Assembly: GCA_029204225.1 (NCBI GenBank)
Contig: MU832255.1
Coordinates: forward strand, 1 to 64,000
Source of the DNA: Diphasiastrum complanatum
Taxonomy: Eukaryota > Streptophyta > Lycopodiopsida > Lycopodiales > Lycopodiaceae
Direction: 5' to 3'
Length of the DNA stretch: 64,000 nucleotides
Below the pieces are notes generated by a model, which ran no database searches, was not told where the DNA came from, and saw only the letters and a program-made list of their open reading frames with translations. The translations under genes and the position numbers were made by a program. Positions 9,664-20,559 of this stretch are shown here, in pieces (the stretch's first letter is position 1; the number at the start of each line of letters is the position of its first letter).

Positions 9664-12277
9664 ATGGAAGATAGGAAACATTGTGATGTATGGGTTGATG
9701 GAAGTTTGTATCCAATCGATCCAAGCTCAATGCAACGTCCAAGTTTTAGATCAGTCACACAACTCATACTATTTTTGTGTGAAGGATACAATGGTCTATT
9801 GGGTTATTGTGAAAGATTGAAAAGTTATGGCATTAGTAATTCAATGAAAAAAATCTATTGTTTGGAAAATATGTTGAATGGTTTGCTTACTGACTACAGA
9901 GAAAAAAAACAAAAGAAGAGAATGAAATCTTGAAGATAAATAATTCTCGTTTGCAAGATATTATATTAAACCTTAACCAAAAAATTGACAATATGAAACT
10001 AATTGTACAAACATTGCGTACCTCATATTGTCAAATAAATGCAGAAGTAAACACATTACGAAAAAAAATACTGAACAATAAGCGAAAAAGAGTTTTTTTA
10101 CAAAGTATTGACGAGCTTTCATCAAGTGGGGGTCAACGGAATAAAAGAATATATGCTTTCAAGTAAGATTATGTTTTAAACTATTCATGTGTTTTGTTTC
10201 ATCTAGCACATCAATGATTGTGAATTGTTTTTTTTTTTTTCTAAATTTTATTTTTATTTTGCAGATCAGCTTTAGTCACCAATCAAAATCTGAAAGACAA
10301 GGACATGATTGGAAAGTCTTTGAGTGCAGTACTTACAGACAAGTCAACGACGAGTCCACTAGGAAATCAACGACGAGTCTATAAGGAAATCAACGATATT
10401 CTCGAATCAAGTCCAAGATTGCAGAGGCCCTTATGGGCGAAGTCAGCAAGATCATTGACCGAAAATTGATACAAGGAGCATGTGATTATTCTGGTATTAG
10501 CAGGGATGCATATAACACAATGTTTAAAATTATCAAAGAGGCATTTGGACAAGTACATATAAAAAAATTTCCTATTCATCGGCCCTTTCAAATCAAATTA
10601 GAGAGAGATGTGTTAAACAGGGGTTTGCAAAACATCATTGGTATTCCTTACCATATCAATGAAATTTATAACTCAAAACATGGCACTTTGTCATATGATT
10701 CCACCCAACAATATGTTTGTAGATCTGAATCATTTACTGAGATTTATTGTAAAGTTGTATGGAATCACAAATGAAAGTGTTGAAAAATTGATATTAGTTC
10801 TCAAGTTAGATGAATTAGAAGTAATAAAGCGACAAAAGCTGGAAAAGGTTAGTGTTACACTTATGAATGGAGCATTAAGCAATACGATAAACTCGGAGAG
10901 TCTTGATTTCAGTGTGCTTTGGTGGTTAGTAGTTTTCCAGGTTTAAATCTATTCTATTGAGTACTAGCATTTCGAGAATTTATGATTTTGTGTTTTAAGC
11001 TAATATTGTTTTGTTATTATAGGTCTAAGTTCAATTTTCTTAAAATAGTTCATGATTTTGTGTTTCAAACAGGTTTTAAAAGAAGATCATGACATTCTAT
11101 TTTTAATTTTTAGTAAAACAGAATATCCAGAGATAATTAAGAATCATATGAGCGGCACACCACTCAATGTTCTTAGAATAGGTGACTTTAAGGTGGAATG
11201 GCATTTGGCTGGAGACCTGAAGTTGTTGAAGTGCATGTTCAACGTCTCACATGGAACAAATTCAAAACATCCATGTCTCTATTGCATGAAAACTACACAA
11301 GACATGTCAAAGAACACGAGAGTTTCAAGGGATATAGAAGATCCGACTTGGAAACCAGTTTTACCGATTCCGCTTAAAAATGTTCACAGCTGTACACTAA
11401 ATGGAGAGGTTAGAATCATCGAATAATTGATATACCTTCATATTTGGTTTGCTTGGAATACTAAGCTAGAGTCATTAGCCAAAAAAGCAATAGCTCGATT
11501 GGAAGTCAACAGCGGGATTTCATAAAGGACACGTTAAAATACAAAAGGACGATAAGCCTTCAGGGAAAATGAGAAACATCCCATGCAAACCAAGCATAGG
11601 AGGATCCAAAGCTCGTCGTTTCTTATCAAATCATTCCGGAAAACCGACTGAAATACAATACTCAATTTGGATAGATGTACTCAATGCCACAAAGGATTTT
11701 GACAAAAAAGGAACAACGAGGATTTAAAAAGTTGAAGTCTAGACAAAGCTTGACAACATAGTCAAATTGCTCAGAAAAGATAAACTGTCTAATACTGATG
11801 TCCTACTAATTGAAAAATCAACAATTGAGTTTGTGGATGCAGTTAAAGACGCCTAGGGTGAAGGTCATATTACGCATTATATGGTAAATCTCTTTTCAAT
11901 GTAACTAACTCTTCAAATTATTATCTCATTGCACATATGCTAAATTTAAAATGATTAATATGACAATTTTTGTTTCTCTGATATTGCAGCACATTTTACA
12001 ACATCATGCATCATTTTTTGCAAAAGCTTATGATAGTCTAAGTATTTGGTCATCACAAGGAATTGAGAAATCACATTGGCAAGCCAGAGCAGCATTTCAT
12101 CGAAATACACAACACGGTGGAACATCTCAAAAAAATAGTTACATCATCCAGCTATTTCAATGGTTCTACAGGCGTGTTCAAATCCAATATAAAACTAGAT
12201 CAACAAATTATCAGAAATTCAGAAAGGAATGCAAATTTATAAACGAAAATAATATTGATGCAAGACTCAACTCATAG
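9664..12277 (+). pseudogene. Degraded transposase-like gene, four exons
   Basis: Probable exons are 9664-10162, 10265-10940, 11073-11883 and 11990-12277, with GT-AG borders that join in frame at exons 1/2, 2/3 and 3/4. The N-terminal part has MEDRKHCDVWVDGSLYPID and a leucine-rich coiled coil (about 9930-10080). Exon 3 has VEWHLAGDLKLLKCMF followed by HPCLYCM (CxxC). Exon 4 has AYDSLSIWSSQGIEKSHWQA, then TQHGG and LFQWFYRR. This order (an acidic residue in GDLKxL, a CxxC zinc-like pair, then SxQGxEK and THGG) resembles a poorly characterised DDE-type transposase family common in animals and fungi; that match is from memory and uncertain. It is broken: a frameshift in the A-run at about 9902, shifts near 10400 and 10700, and stops at 11424 and in 11450-11860. 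Confidence 0.5.
10332..10397. repeat. Short tandem repeat of about 24 bp in exon 2
   Basis: The core TCAACGACGAGTC (and TCAACGATATTC) recurs three times in about 65 bp, each later copy preceded by AGGAAA. It is in the spacer part of the transposase-like gene. Confidence 0.6.
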
Positions 12278-12709
12278 TAATTTTCATGATATTAGACGAA
12301 AAAAGTATATGTATTATATCGCATCATTTCAAGTACAATGCAAGGCAAAATCATTGTTTCTCTTTGTCTTTAATGATCAGCTTTGCCGTGTGGTCATGGA
12401 AAACTTTTTTCTATCATATGGAGCTAGAAAATCAATGGATCTTCTTTTGCTCAACTCAACGTATTCGGAGAAAACAGCTAAGGAGGAAGACCTTTTAGGA
12501 ACTTCCTCAGCTACATAGCCAAATACTTTTATGACAATGTCTCTTCGCAAAAATAATTTTATATGTATTCAAAGGGTATTTATGCCCATTCAAAAAATAG
12601 GATAACACTTTAATTGCCATTATTATCGTCATAGCATCTAAAGAAAATTTGCTATGATGAATGCAAATCTCTTCAAATAATGGAACATGGATGAATCCCT
12701 TTGTCATGA

Positions 12710-13864
12710 TCACTGGCCTTTCCTCAAATATCCTTGCCTTGTTGCAAAGGCATCCACTTCCACAATAGCCTATAAAGTACGAGCAAAAGTCACATACCTT
12801 GAAAAACAAAATAACTATATTTGAATAAAAATCTCATTCAGATAAAACCATATTTACCTACCAGATCACGCTCATCAGCTTGAATAAGTGCAGCAGTACA
12901 TAGATCATGACCAACAACAATGGTCGTCGAAGCAGTGGATGGATTAGTTTTCGAAGATTGTGACACATATGTGCTCCGGATTCTCATAAATTCCTCCTCA
13001 CTAGGCAAATTTGCCTGTTATGCCCTGTTTTTAGACATGATTGACTGCAGGGCTTCAGTCCCGTCCAGCCATTCATCTCCGTCTTTGTAATCAATAGAAG
13101 CACATAGATCATCATCACCCTCGAGATCCATGAAGTCCCCAAATTCTTTTGATGAAACTAGACAAAATTGATAATATTTTGTCCTCCCTCAGATCAAGAA
13201 CATCTCCAACATCATTAAGAGAGAGGTATGCGACACTATTCATGTAATACACCGGCAAATCGAGGACAGTCTTGGTTTTGTCATATGGATTCACGTCAGA
13301 TAAGGAAGAAATGGACAATACACGAGACTTGGCTGGGTTGTACATTGCTGCCAATCTTGCCTCCTCGTCAGCACCCAAGACATCATCAACAATAGCTGAC
13401 TCTGATATCACAGAATCAATTGATGATGAGGCACCCTCAATGCTTAGCCTCGAAGTTCCTGCCTCTTCAGGAACAAGAGCAGAAAGATAAAACACTATGC
13501 CCATGCCCTCCTGCAAAAAGTGACATGATCGATTGTGCTGGTCACAATGGACCACACGTTTAAAATCACTCACTATTTTCGTAAATTGTCGGTTGTCGGC
13601 TTGCTTTGAAGATGGTTGGGCAAGTACCAGGTCATGGAAATGGATGAATCGTAGATTATCCATTATCAACATAGACTGATTTAGACTATCATAATACTCT
13701 TTATACAACGCTAGAAAATAAAATTTATGTTATGATCCAAGCCTCTCGATATTAAAAGACATATTGAATTACGTCTTATAGTGACCTATGTAGTTACCAA
13801 CACCGGATTCAACGAGAAAGGCATGCAACATAGAATCAAACGTATTAGAAGATGAGGCGGCCAT
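12710..13864 (-). pseudogene. Unknown spliced gene, lightly broken (about 330 aa)
   Basis: I do not recognise this protein. A coherent gene model can be built: exon 1 13864-13786 (MAASSSNTFDSMLHAFLVES), exon 2 13711-12862, exon 3 12769-12710 (ending RQGYLRKGQ, stop TGA), with GT-AG introns that restore the frame. It contains DNLRFIHFHDLVLAQPSSK, an HCDQHNRSCHF stretch rich in His/Cys, a Ser/Glu/Asp-rich middle and an acidic MDLEGDDDLC region. It is damaged by one frame change near 13150 and one in-frame stop TAA near 13023. It runs toward the 3' end of the transposase-like gene and away from the H3-like remnant at 14929, with a 1-kb repeat-filled spacer between the divergent starts. It could be an accessory gene of a mobile element or a decayed host gene. 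Confidence 0.45.
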
Positions 13865-14234
13865 CTAGAAGGTATGAACAATAGGGCCGAGTATCGCTAC
13901 GATGCGGGGTGGCAGGGAGTTAGAAGACTATATGACAGTCCTCGCGATTGGTGAATGATTGGATATTGGAACGACGCGAGAGATCCAAGATCGTCTAGAA
14001 TCTGAAGATTCTCACGTGGTAGCGATACTACAAAGAACTAGTAGTGTTGACACACCAGAGCTACAAGGAGTGAAAATCGAAAACTTAGCGAAAGGTTTTA
14101 ACTGATCAAACAACATTTATATAGCTAAAACCAATAAAATCCAAGCCGTACACGCATCAATCCAACAACGGATTAGATCTATGATGCGTAATCTAACCGT
14201 CCACATGTGCTACAATACAGTCAATCTGCCATTC

Positions 14235-14605
14235 GGCCATGTGCCCGTGCCCACACGTGCGAGCTTATACATGCGAGAATACACGTCACTAACCCATTCG
14301 ACCACGTGCCCACACGTGCAATCCCCACACATGGTGATCCATACATGCAATTTCACACGTGCAGATATAGACGTGTAGTTCCACACGTCAGGTACTGATT
14401 AGGCCACATGCCCACACATGCGAGCTTATACGTGCGAGAATACATGTCACTGTACCATTCGGCCACGTGTCCAGACGTGAAATCCCACACGTGTTGCTCC
14501 AGATGCGTAGTTTTACACGTGCGTATACAAACGTGTAGTTCCACATGTTAGTTACTGATTGGGCCATGTGTCGCAAGTATTCACACGTGGGAATGTTTTT
14601 TGCAT
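14235..14605. repeat. 168-170-bp tandem repeat rich in ACACGTG palindromes (2.2 copies)
   Basis: Unit starts (GGCCATGTG or GGCCACATG) lie at 14235, 14402 and 14572, spaced 167 and 170 bp. Each full unit has GCGAGCTTATAC, a GCGAGAATAC block, CATTCG, GTAGTTCCACA and TACTGATT in the same order. The sequence is studded with CACGTG and ACACGTG cores, which are G-box-like and self-complementary. No protein is encoded. Confidence 0.8.
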
Positions 14606-14678
14606 ATATAAGGATTGGACAGGTTTTCGCGTAATTTGCTTTCACCTTCGATTGCTTCCATACGACTTGCATACCTGA

Positions 14679-14928
14679 TATCGCCATCACGCGAGCGACT
14701 TCATCTCCAGGCCTGTCCCTGATACCCTCTCGCGTCGTAACAATATCAGCCTAAATGTGCCCAGTATCGCCATCACGCGAGTGCCTTCCACTCCCCGCCT
14801 GACTCTGCTACTCTCTCGCATAATAGCAATATCATCCTCAAAGTTTCCAATATCGCCATCACGCGAGAGAATCTAACTTTCTCTACTACTGTACCTCTGT
14901 CCTCGCGTGGTATAAATATCCGGTCTCA
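14679..14928 (+). promoter_or_regulatory. 86-bp tandem repeat (x3) with CACGCGAG motifs and TATA box, upstream of the H3-like ORF
   Basis: TATCGCCATCACGCGAG occurs at 14679, 14765 and 14851, an exact 86-bp spacing. Each unit also has a downstream CTCTCGC or CCTCGCGT, the inverse of CGCGAG, so each unit carries paired inverted GCG motifs. The third unit leads into TATAAATA (14911-14918) and the ATG at 14929. This looks like a promoter or terminal-region repeat; function is inferred from position only. Confidence 0.55.
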
Positions 14929-15140
14929 ATGGCTCGGACGAAGCAAACCGCTAGGCTTACCAACTTTGTTCAACCATCTCGTCCGTTGAACTCTTACATT
15001 CGCAAAGACGTGGAAGACCCCGCCGTCCATGGTTGAGGGACATCAGGGCATTGCAGAGGAGCACCAGACTTCTGATCCCAAAAGCAGTCTTCTACCGGGC
15101 TGTGTGGAGGAAATTAAGCCCACAGTTGCCTCCTTGCTGA
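14929..15140 (+). pseudogene. Histone H3/CENH3-like gene remnant with intact H3 N-terminal tail start
   Basis: The frame from ATG 14929 begins MARTKQTAR, identical to the first nine codons of histone H3 (ARTKQTAR after Met removal, including K4 and R2/R8), then diverges (LTNFVQPSRPLNSYIRK) and stops at 15034-15036. One base over, 15030-15140 reads WLRDIRALQRSTRLLIP and then KAVFYRAVWRKLSPQ, which aligns without gaps to the H3 alphaN-alpha1 region ([27 protein letters not shown]) at about 14 of 31 positions. LLIP in place of LLIR is a feature of plant CENH3. A frameshift at about 15028-15030 separates tail and core, and a TGA at 15138 ends it before alpha2, so the histone fold is not complete. 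It could be a captured or processed CENH3/H3 gene, or an H3-mimic reading frame of an element. Confidence 0.7.
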
Positions 15141-18100
15141 ATAACTAACTTCTATTTCATGATTCTTTTATTGATCTTTTATTGAGAGTATTTGTGAGAT
15201 CTTTTGAGTGATGAGTGGAAAAATGAGTGGAGAGAATATGATGAGTGTTTTCTACTTTGTTGTTCATAAGGTCTTGAGAATTATAATTGGATCATAGATT
15301 TTCTTTGGTAAGAATAGAAAATATCAGATCTCATTCAAAATCTATCTATGAGAGTAGAAATGTGAGGTATAGCACGAATATTTGCTTAAAAAAAAAATCT
15401 ATCTATTATTCAAGGGAGTGAATAGGTTTTTATGAGAATGAGATATATTCACAATGTGAATGACGAAGATCCAACTTTTAGAATAGGTTGCATTGCACGC
15501 ACTACATTATATGAAGACCTAGACACAAAGCTGAGAAACTGCATTCATATCTTGTTACGACAATGAAGATTGCAGCAACATTTCCCAACAATGCATGGTT
15601 TTGATGATGGGCATTACATTATGATTTGACGGGCATTACATTACATTATGATGGGCATTACATTATGATTTGATGTGAGTGGAGCATATTTTCTTCAGAC
15701 ATGGGTTGGATGTAATGCAGGATTTATATTTTGGATAAAGACAATGTTGTTGAAAGATCTAAAGGTTGAATCAATGGTCTTTGGATTCATGTTGTTGAAT
15801 AATAATGGTTAGCATCACACTATATTGTGTGTTGAGCCCATTAATTGATGAAAAAAACTTTGAGATGCTGAAAAGATAAAAAGATCGTAAAGCTAAATCA
15901 ATGGCTTTATGATACAAAATCAAATGTCAAAGACTATTCCCTCTGTTTGCGGGGACGCTTCACATTTAAGTGGGGGGAAAACATGTAGTGCATTTTTCTG
16001 GTCAAAATTTCAGAATTTCAACAATTACAATAATTGATGCTGAGTTTCTAGAAGAAAATGCTCTAAATGTATCTCATATGTGCAAAATCTGCTATTATGC
16101 CACTTTAGACTGATATACGAATGTGGCTATGTTAAAGAGTAGCTATGACATTCTATGACATGTTCAAATGTCATAATCAATTTTCAAATGACAGTTATAT
16201 CAGACAAATTAGACCTATTTTTACTATCTTACTATTTTTAGTAAGTTTGTTAAATAACAATAAGCTATTTTTAGCAACACTCATAAGTGACTTTGATGGA
16301 TGATAATATCGACAGTTGCTAAGTAGTTTTATTAAATGACAAATTTTCGTCATATTGTAATGATGAAATGTACTTTATATCATGATTAATAAAAGATGCC
16401 CAGGTACCTTTAAGGCACTGACTTAAGTTTCAAGGAAGGGTCCTAAGGTTAAGGGTTCGACGACGATCAGTTGCGGTTTCCAGTGAAGAGCAGTTTGTGA
16501 CTTAAAAAAATCTTGTTATTGGAAGAAGTGAAATGAAAATGGCAGTTAAGAAAATTGTTGATGCAAAGTACAATGCAGACTTACAAATTGAACTTGCTGG
16601 GTTGATGTTAGACAAGTTTTTTGAGTTCGAAATATTGATATTTTTGGTGATTTTCCTTGGTGGGGATGACGGTTGATTATACTGAGTGTCAGTTTGTATG
16701 CAATGCTGAGTTGCCAGTTTTATGATGGTTCGTGTTGAATACGAAGTCACGGGTAACACAGACAAGAATGAAAGGAATGGTGATACCTATGACACAGTTC
16801 GACATCCGGGGAAAAATCGGAGTTTCGAAAACCCGAAACTGGGAAAATGATTTTTGAGGCCAAAATGTTCAAGATAGGCCTTTAGTGAAAAGCTAGTTAT
16901 GAGGCACCTCCTCTCTCACGTGAAGAAGGCAGGGAAAGAGGAAGGAATGGATGCATTCTACGGGGAGGAGAGAAGAAGGCAGGGAAAGAAAAAAAGAAGT
17001 TTTTCATTCTACGTAGAGGAAGAAGAGTGTAGAGGTTGTGTATGCAAGAATTGTGTGTCAATGAAGGTGATCACAGAGCATTCAACCCCTCTGATCTCTG
17101 TTGGGAATGAAGCCCAATACGTTAATCGATTAACGATAATGGGATGGAGGCATGTACCTCAACCCGGGCAGTCCACTGCCACTTCTGCTTTTAATCTAGA
17201 ATGCTTATCGCGCATTCTTCTGAAGAACACACTCACTATGGCCTCAGTGCATACAATGCAGGACTGAAAACCTGTTGATGAGGAGCGGCTGATCTGATGT
17301 TCTATTGATTCTATCCTGATGTTAGCCCATTGTTGAGAAGGCAGACCTGTTGCGTTTGATGCCATCTGGTTTTTGAGTCATACCTCCGAACAGTGGCCTT
17401 GATAGCAATCATGCACGCTCTGTGTTGATGATGTCATTTCAATTTGAAGCATGGCTGATCATTCGACTGCAGTACCTTGCTGATAAGCGAATGTAGGAAG
17501 CCGTTGTTAGTCTCTACCCTTTGAACAAGAGGTCCGATTCATGAAGTTGGAAGAAGACAGAGGTGTTGAAAATATGAAGGACTACCATCATTCCTGCAGC
17601 AAAGGGAAAGAAGAGGAGCGCTACCTCGTGCTGAAGATCAGAGAATTTAAGACAATAATGAGAGGGCAGTCAGCCGTGAAGTCCCTGAATGCCATCTGTG
17701 TTCTGTGATCAGAAAGGGAGGCCCGCTAGACCACCATCTGCGATTCTGAACAGATGCATCCCTGTGTATATCTGTGAAGGGTGAGAAGAGCTGCACATCG
17801 CTGATCGCTGACTATCACGCGATCCAGACCACGCTCCCTGCTGGAAGGCTGAGGCGCGACCTGCTCCACCATCGCGACCTGCTCCACGAGTCTGAAGGCC
17901 CATTTCTTGGATTTTTGGCAAAAATGAGAGAGACGACCCGGTAAAGAATTAATGGGAGCCGGCAGTCTGGAAACACAGTAAAAAATCACAAAAATGAAGA
18001 TATTAAAGAACTAGATGCTTGTTGAAGAAAAGACGTTAGCCCATGGACACTCCCTTGAAATTTAAGTCAAAGCATAAGGATTTGAGGTGAAATCATTTAC

Positions 18101-19299
18101 CTTTCTACTGTATTTTTTTTAATGATAAATCAGCTATTGCTAATCCATTGAAAAACATGGAAAAGCTATTGCTCAAAGTGGTTGAAAAACACCATTAGAG
18201 CTATATATATCACATATTTCCAAAACCACATACAGTATCATGATAAAACCATTGAAAAAGATAGTCAAGCTTTCATAGATAAATCATGGCAATTGCATCC
18301 AAGAATTAGTAATTGATTAAATCAAATTAAGTTTGCTTGATTGGAGAGAATACAAGAATTTAGGTGTAGGATGTTGATAGGGTCAAATTTGGCATAGATG
18401 ACAAATTATCCATTTCCACTTGTAATGCCACTATTGAGCCAAAATAGAGTAGGAGGCCAAACTTGTGCCAATTAGAGTGTAGACAAGTGTAATGCTTTTG
18501 TTTGATGAAGTTTAAGAGGTGCAATAGGATTTAGAGATGGAACCATGTGTGGTCCAATAGGAATTTGAGGTGTGCTTGAATATAGTCCAATAGAATTAAC
18601 AGGTGCATGGATCAATGGTCCAAAAGGATTAAGAGGTGGCAAAGTGTGATCCAATTATAGTTAAGCATAGTGGTAGCTCGTGGATCTACTAGTATCATTG
18701 TACTCCTCATTTGGATCTAATTGATTTTGAGATTGAGTAGATTTTGAGTGTCATTGAATTTCTAGCTTTCTCTCTCTACCCGAGAGCTCATGATGTTTTT
18801 CTCTCTCTACCCGAGGAGAGCCGCTTGTTTTTACTTAGATGATTTTTGGAACACTTCCCACACGTGTGAGTTAGAGTTGGAAGTGATTGAATGCATGTAG
18901 TAGTGTGTTTTTGCCATAGAATCAAAGATAGATCTTGAATCTCAATCTAGTCTTGATCTTGGTGCATCTACACACCTTAGGAGATCACAAGTACATGTAG
19001 TGGACAATCCACACGTGTGAATTCAACAGCAGTAGCTTGTTTTTATCTATGTACAACGTAGATGAATGCTTGTTGTGATTGAATGCACTTTCATTGCTGT
19101 TTGATCGCGCTTGTTTACTTACTCTGTTCAGAACACAGACGTCTATGGATCCTCAATTTTTGATCAGACGATGGCTGCCTTTGACGCCTGAGGAGCTCGC
19201 GATATCATACTGCCCTTTCATTTATTTCAGAACTATACTTCACATTGAATCTGATTTCAGTAGCACCACACACAAACCATCCCTAATCTCTTCGGTGGA
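15141..19299. other. No recognisable gene
   Basis: AT-rich sequence with only short open frames (for example 16899-17267, 122 codons, lysine/arginine-rich and unlike any family I know). A short tandem repeat of GGGCATTACATTATGATTTGA type lies at 15607-15675. A minus-strand proline-rich frame at 18472-18654 has repeated NP.GP/PI.P segments. CACACGTGTGA motifs at about 18860 and 19010 resemble those in the LTRs at 32631-34719. Confidence 0.4.
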
Positions 19300-19875
19300 T
19301 TGTACTCTTATTTTAGACTTAGATCCATGCTACATCAAGCGCACCTACCTGTGAAGTTCTGGGTAGAAGCTACTGCCACAGCCTGTTACGTGCAGAACAG
19401 ATCTAGCACCAAAGCCATCAACAACAAGACTCCTCATGAAGTTTGGCATGGACACAAGCCTAGTGTCAACCATTTAAAAATGTTTGGTTGTATATGTTTT
19501 GTTCACATTCCTAAACAGCTTAGGAAGAAGCTGGACCATAGGACAAATAAATGTATTTTCATTGGCTATCTTGATGAACATAAAGCTTATAAAGTTTATG
19601 ATCCATCCACCAATGTAGTATTTGTCTCTAGGAATGTAATATTTCAAGAACATACATACTATGATTTCAAACAACTATTGATAAACAATGTTATGTCATT
19701 TTATCCTATTTTACATAGCATGGATTCTACTAACGTTGATGTTCCTTCTATAGAACCTGCAGCTACAACTATAGAAGTCGAGCAGCCGATAGTACCCATC
19801 ATCAGACCAGACCAAGCTAGCTCGAACAGATCTGAAGAAATTCAAGAAGAAGGATCATTCTGTGTGACAACTTGA
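19300..19875 (+). pseudogene. Copia integrase C-terminal fragment
   Basis: The 191-codon frame has LPVKFWVEATATACYVQNR, KTPHEVWHGHKPSVNHLKMF, GCICFVHIPKQLRKKLDHR, KCIFIGYLDEHKAYKVYDP and VVFVSRNVIFQE, the standard series of blocks after the integrase core of Ty1/copia pol. The DDE core upstream and RT downstream are missing. The frame ends at a TGA before the RT would start. Confidence 0.8.
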
Positions 19876-20559
19876 GCTGTATTTCACTGTCACTGAATCC
19901 CAGATTTCATGGCAAATCCAAGCACATATAAATCCAGTATCATTTCATTCGACCCAGTGAAATTTTCTATAGATACGTGATATCCAAGAGCCATCAGAGT
20001 CTTTTTCATTACAAATAGAAACTGAGACAATATTGCTTCGTGGTCTACGGCTTCCGGAAGCCATTGCAAAGCTAAAAGAAGATGAACAATAGAGTCTGAA
20101 ACAAAATGTAGATGAATCAGTATGAAAATAAAAAACCAAATTTGTAATAAATGCTGGCGGTCTTTTGTAAATCATATATGTTACTCTAACTACAGTTAGA
20201 TCAAAATAGACTTACTTTAACCACAAGTGTTAGGTCCCGAGCACTAAGGAGACTCACGGGCAACAATTACGGTCCAATCACAAGTCAGGACCCTGCCCGA
20301 TGGGAGTTCTGAATTGTATAAAAATATGACCGAAAAGTTCCAAAAAAAATTCGACCGGCAAACAACTTTACGATTTTTCACAGGCGTAAATATATAACTG
20401 GGCCAAGTGTACGTCGAATAGTTGAAAAGTCAAAAACAACATCTTGACAAAAGGCCCTTTTGGTGCTCAAAACTCCTCTAATGTCACATGGTTCAAACCT
20501 CGGAAGTTTATGGAAGACCCTTTCCTACTTTTAAGTAAAATTAAAATGGGAAAGCGGGA

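Noticed and set aside
14929-15036. A functional small histone-mimic peptide (35 codons)
   Set aside because: It could be translated, but the H3 core directly after it in another frame points to a broken longer gene. No evidence of independent function.
16899-17267. 122-codon frame rich in Lys/Arg/Glu
   Set aside because: No homology features; purine-rich sequence often gives such frames.
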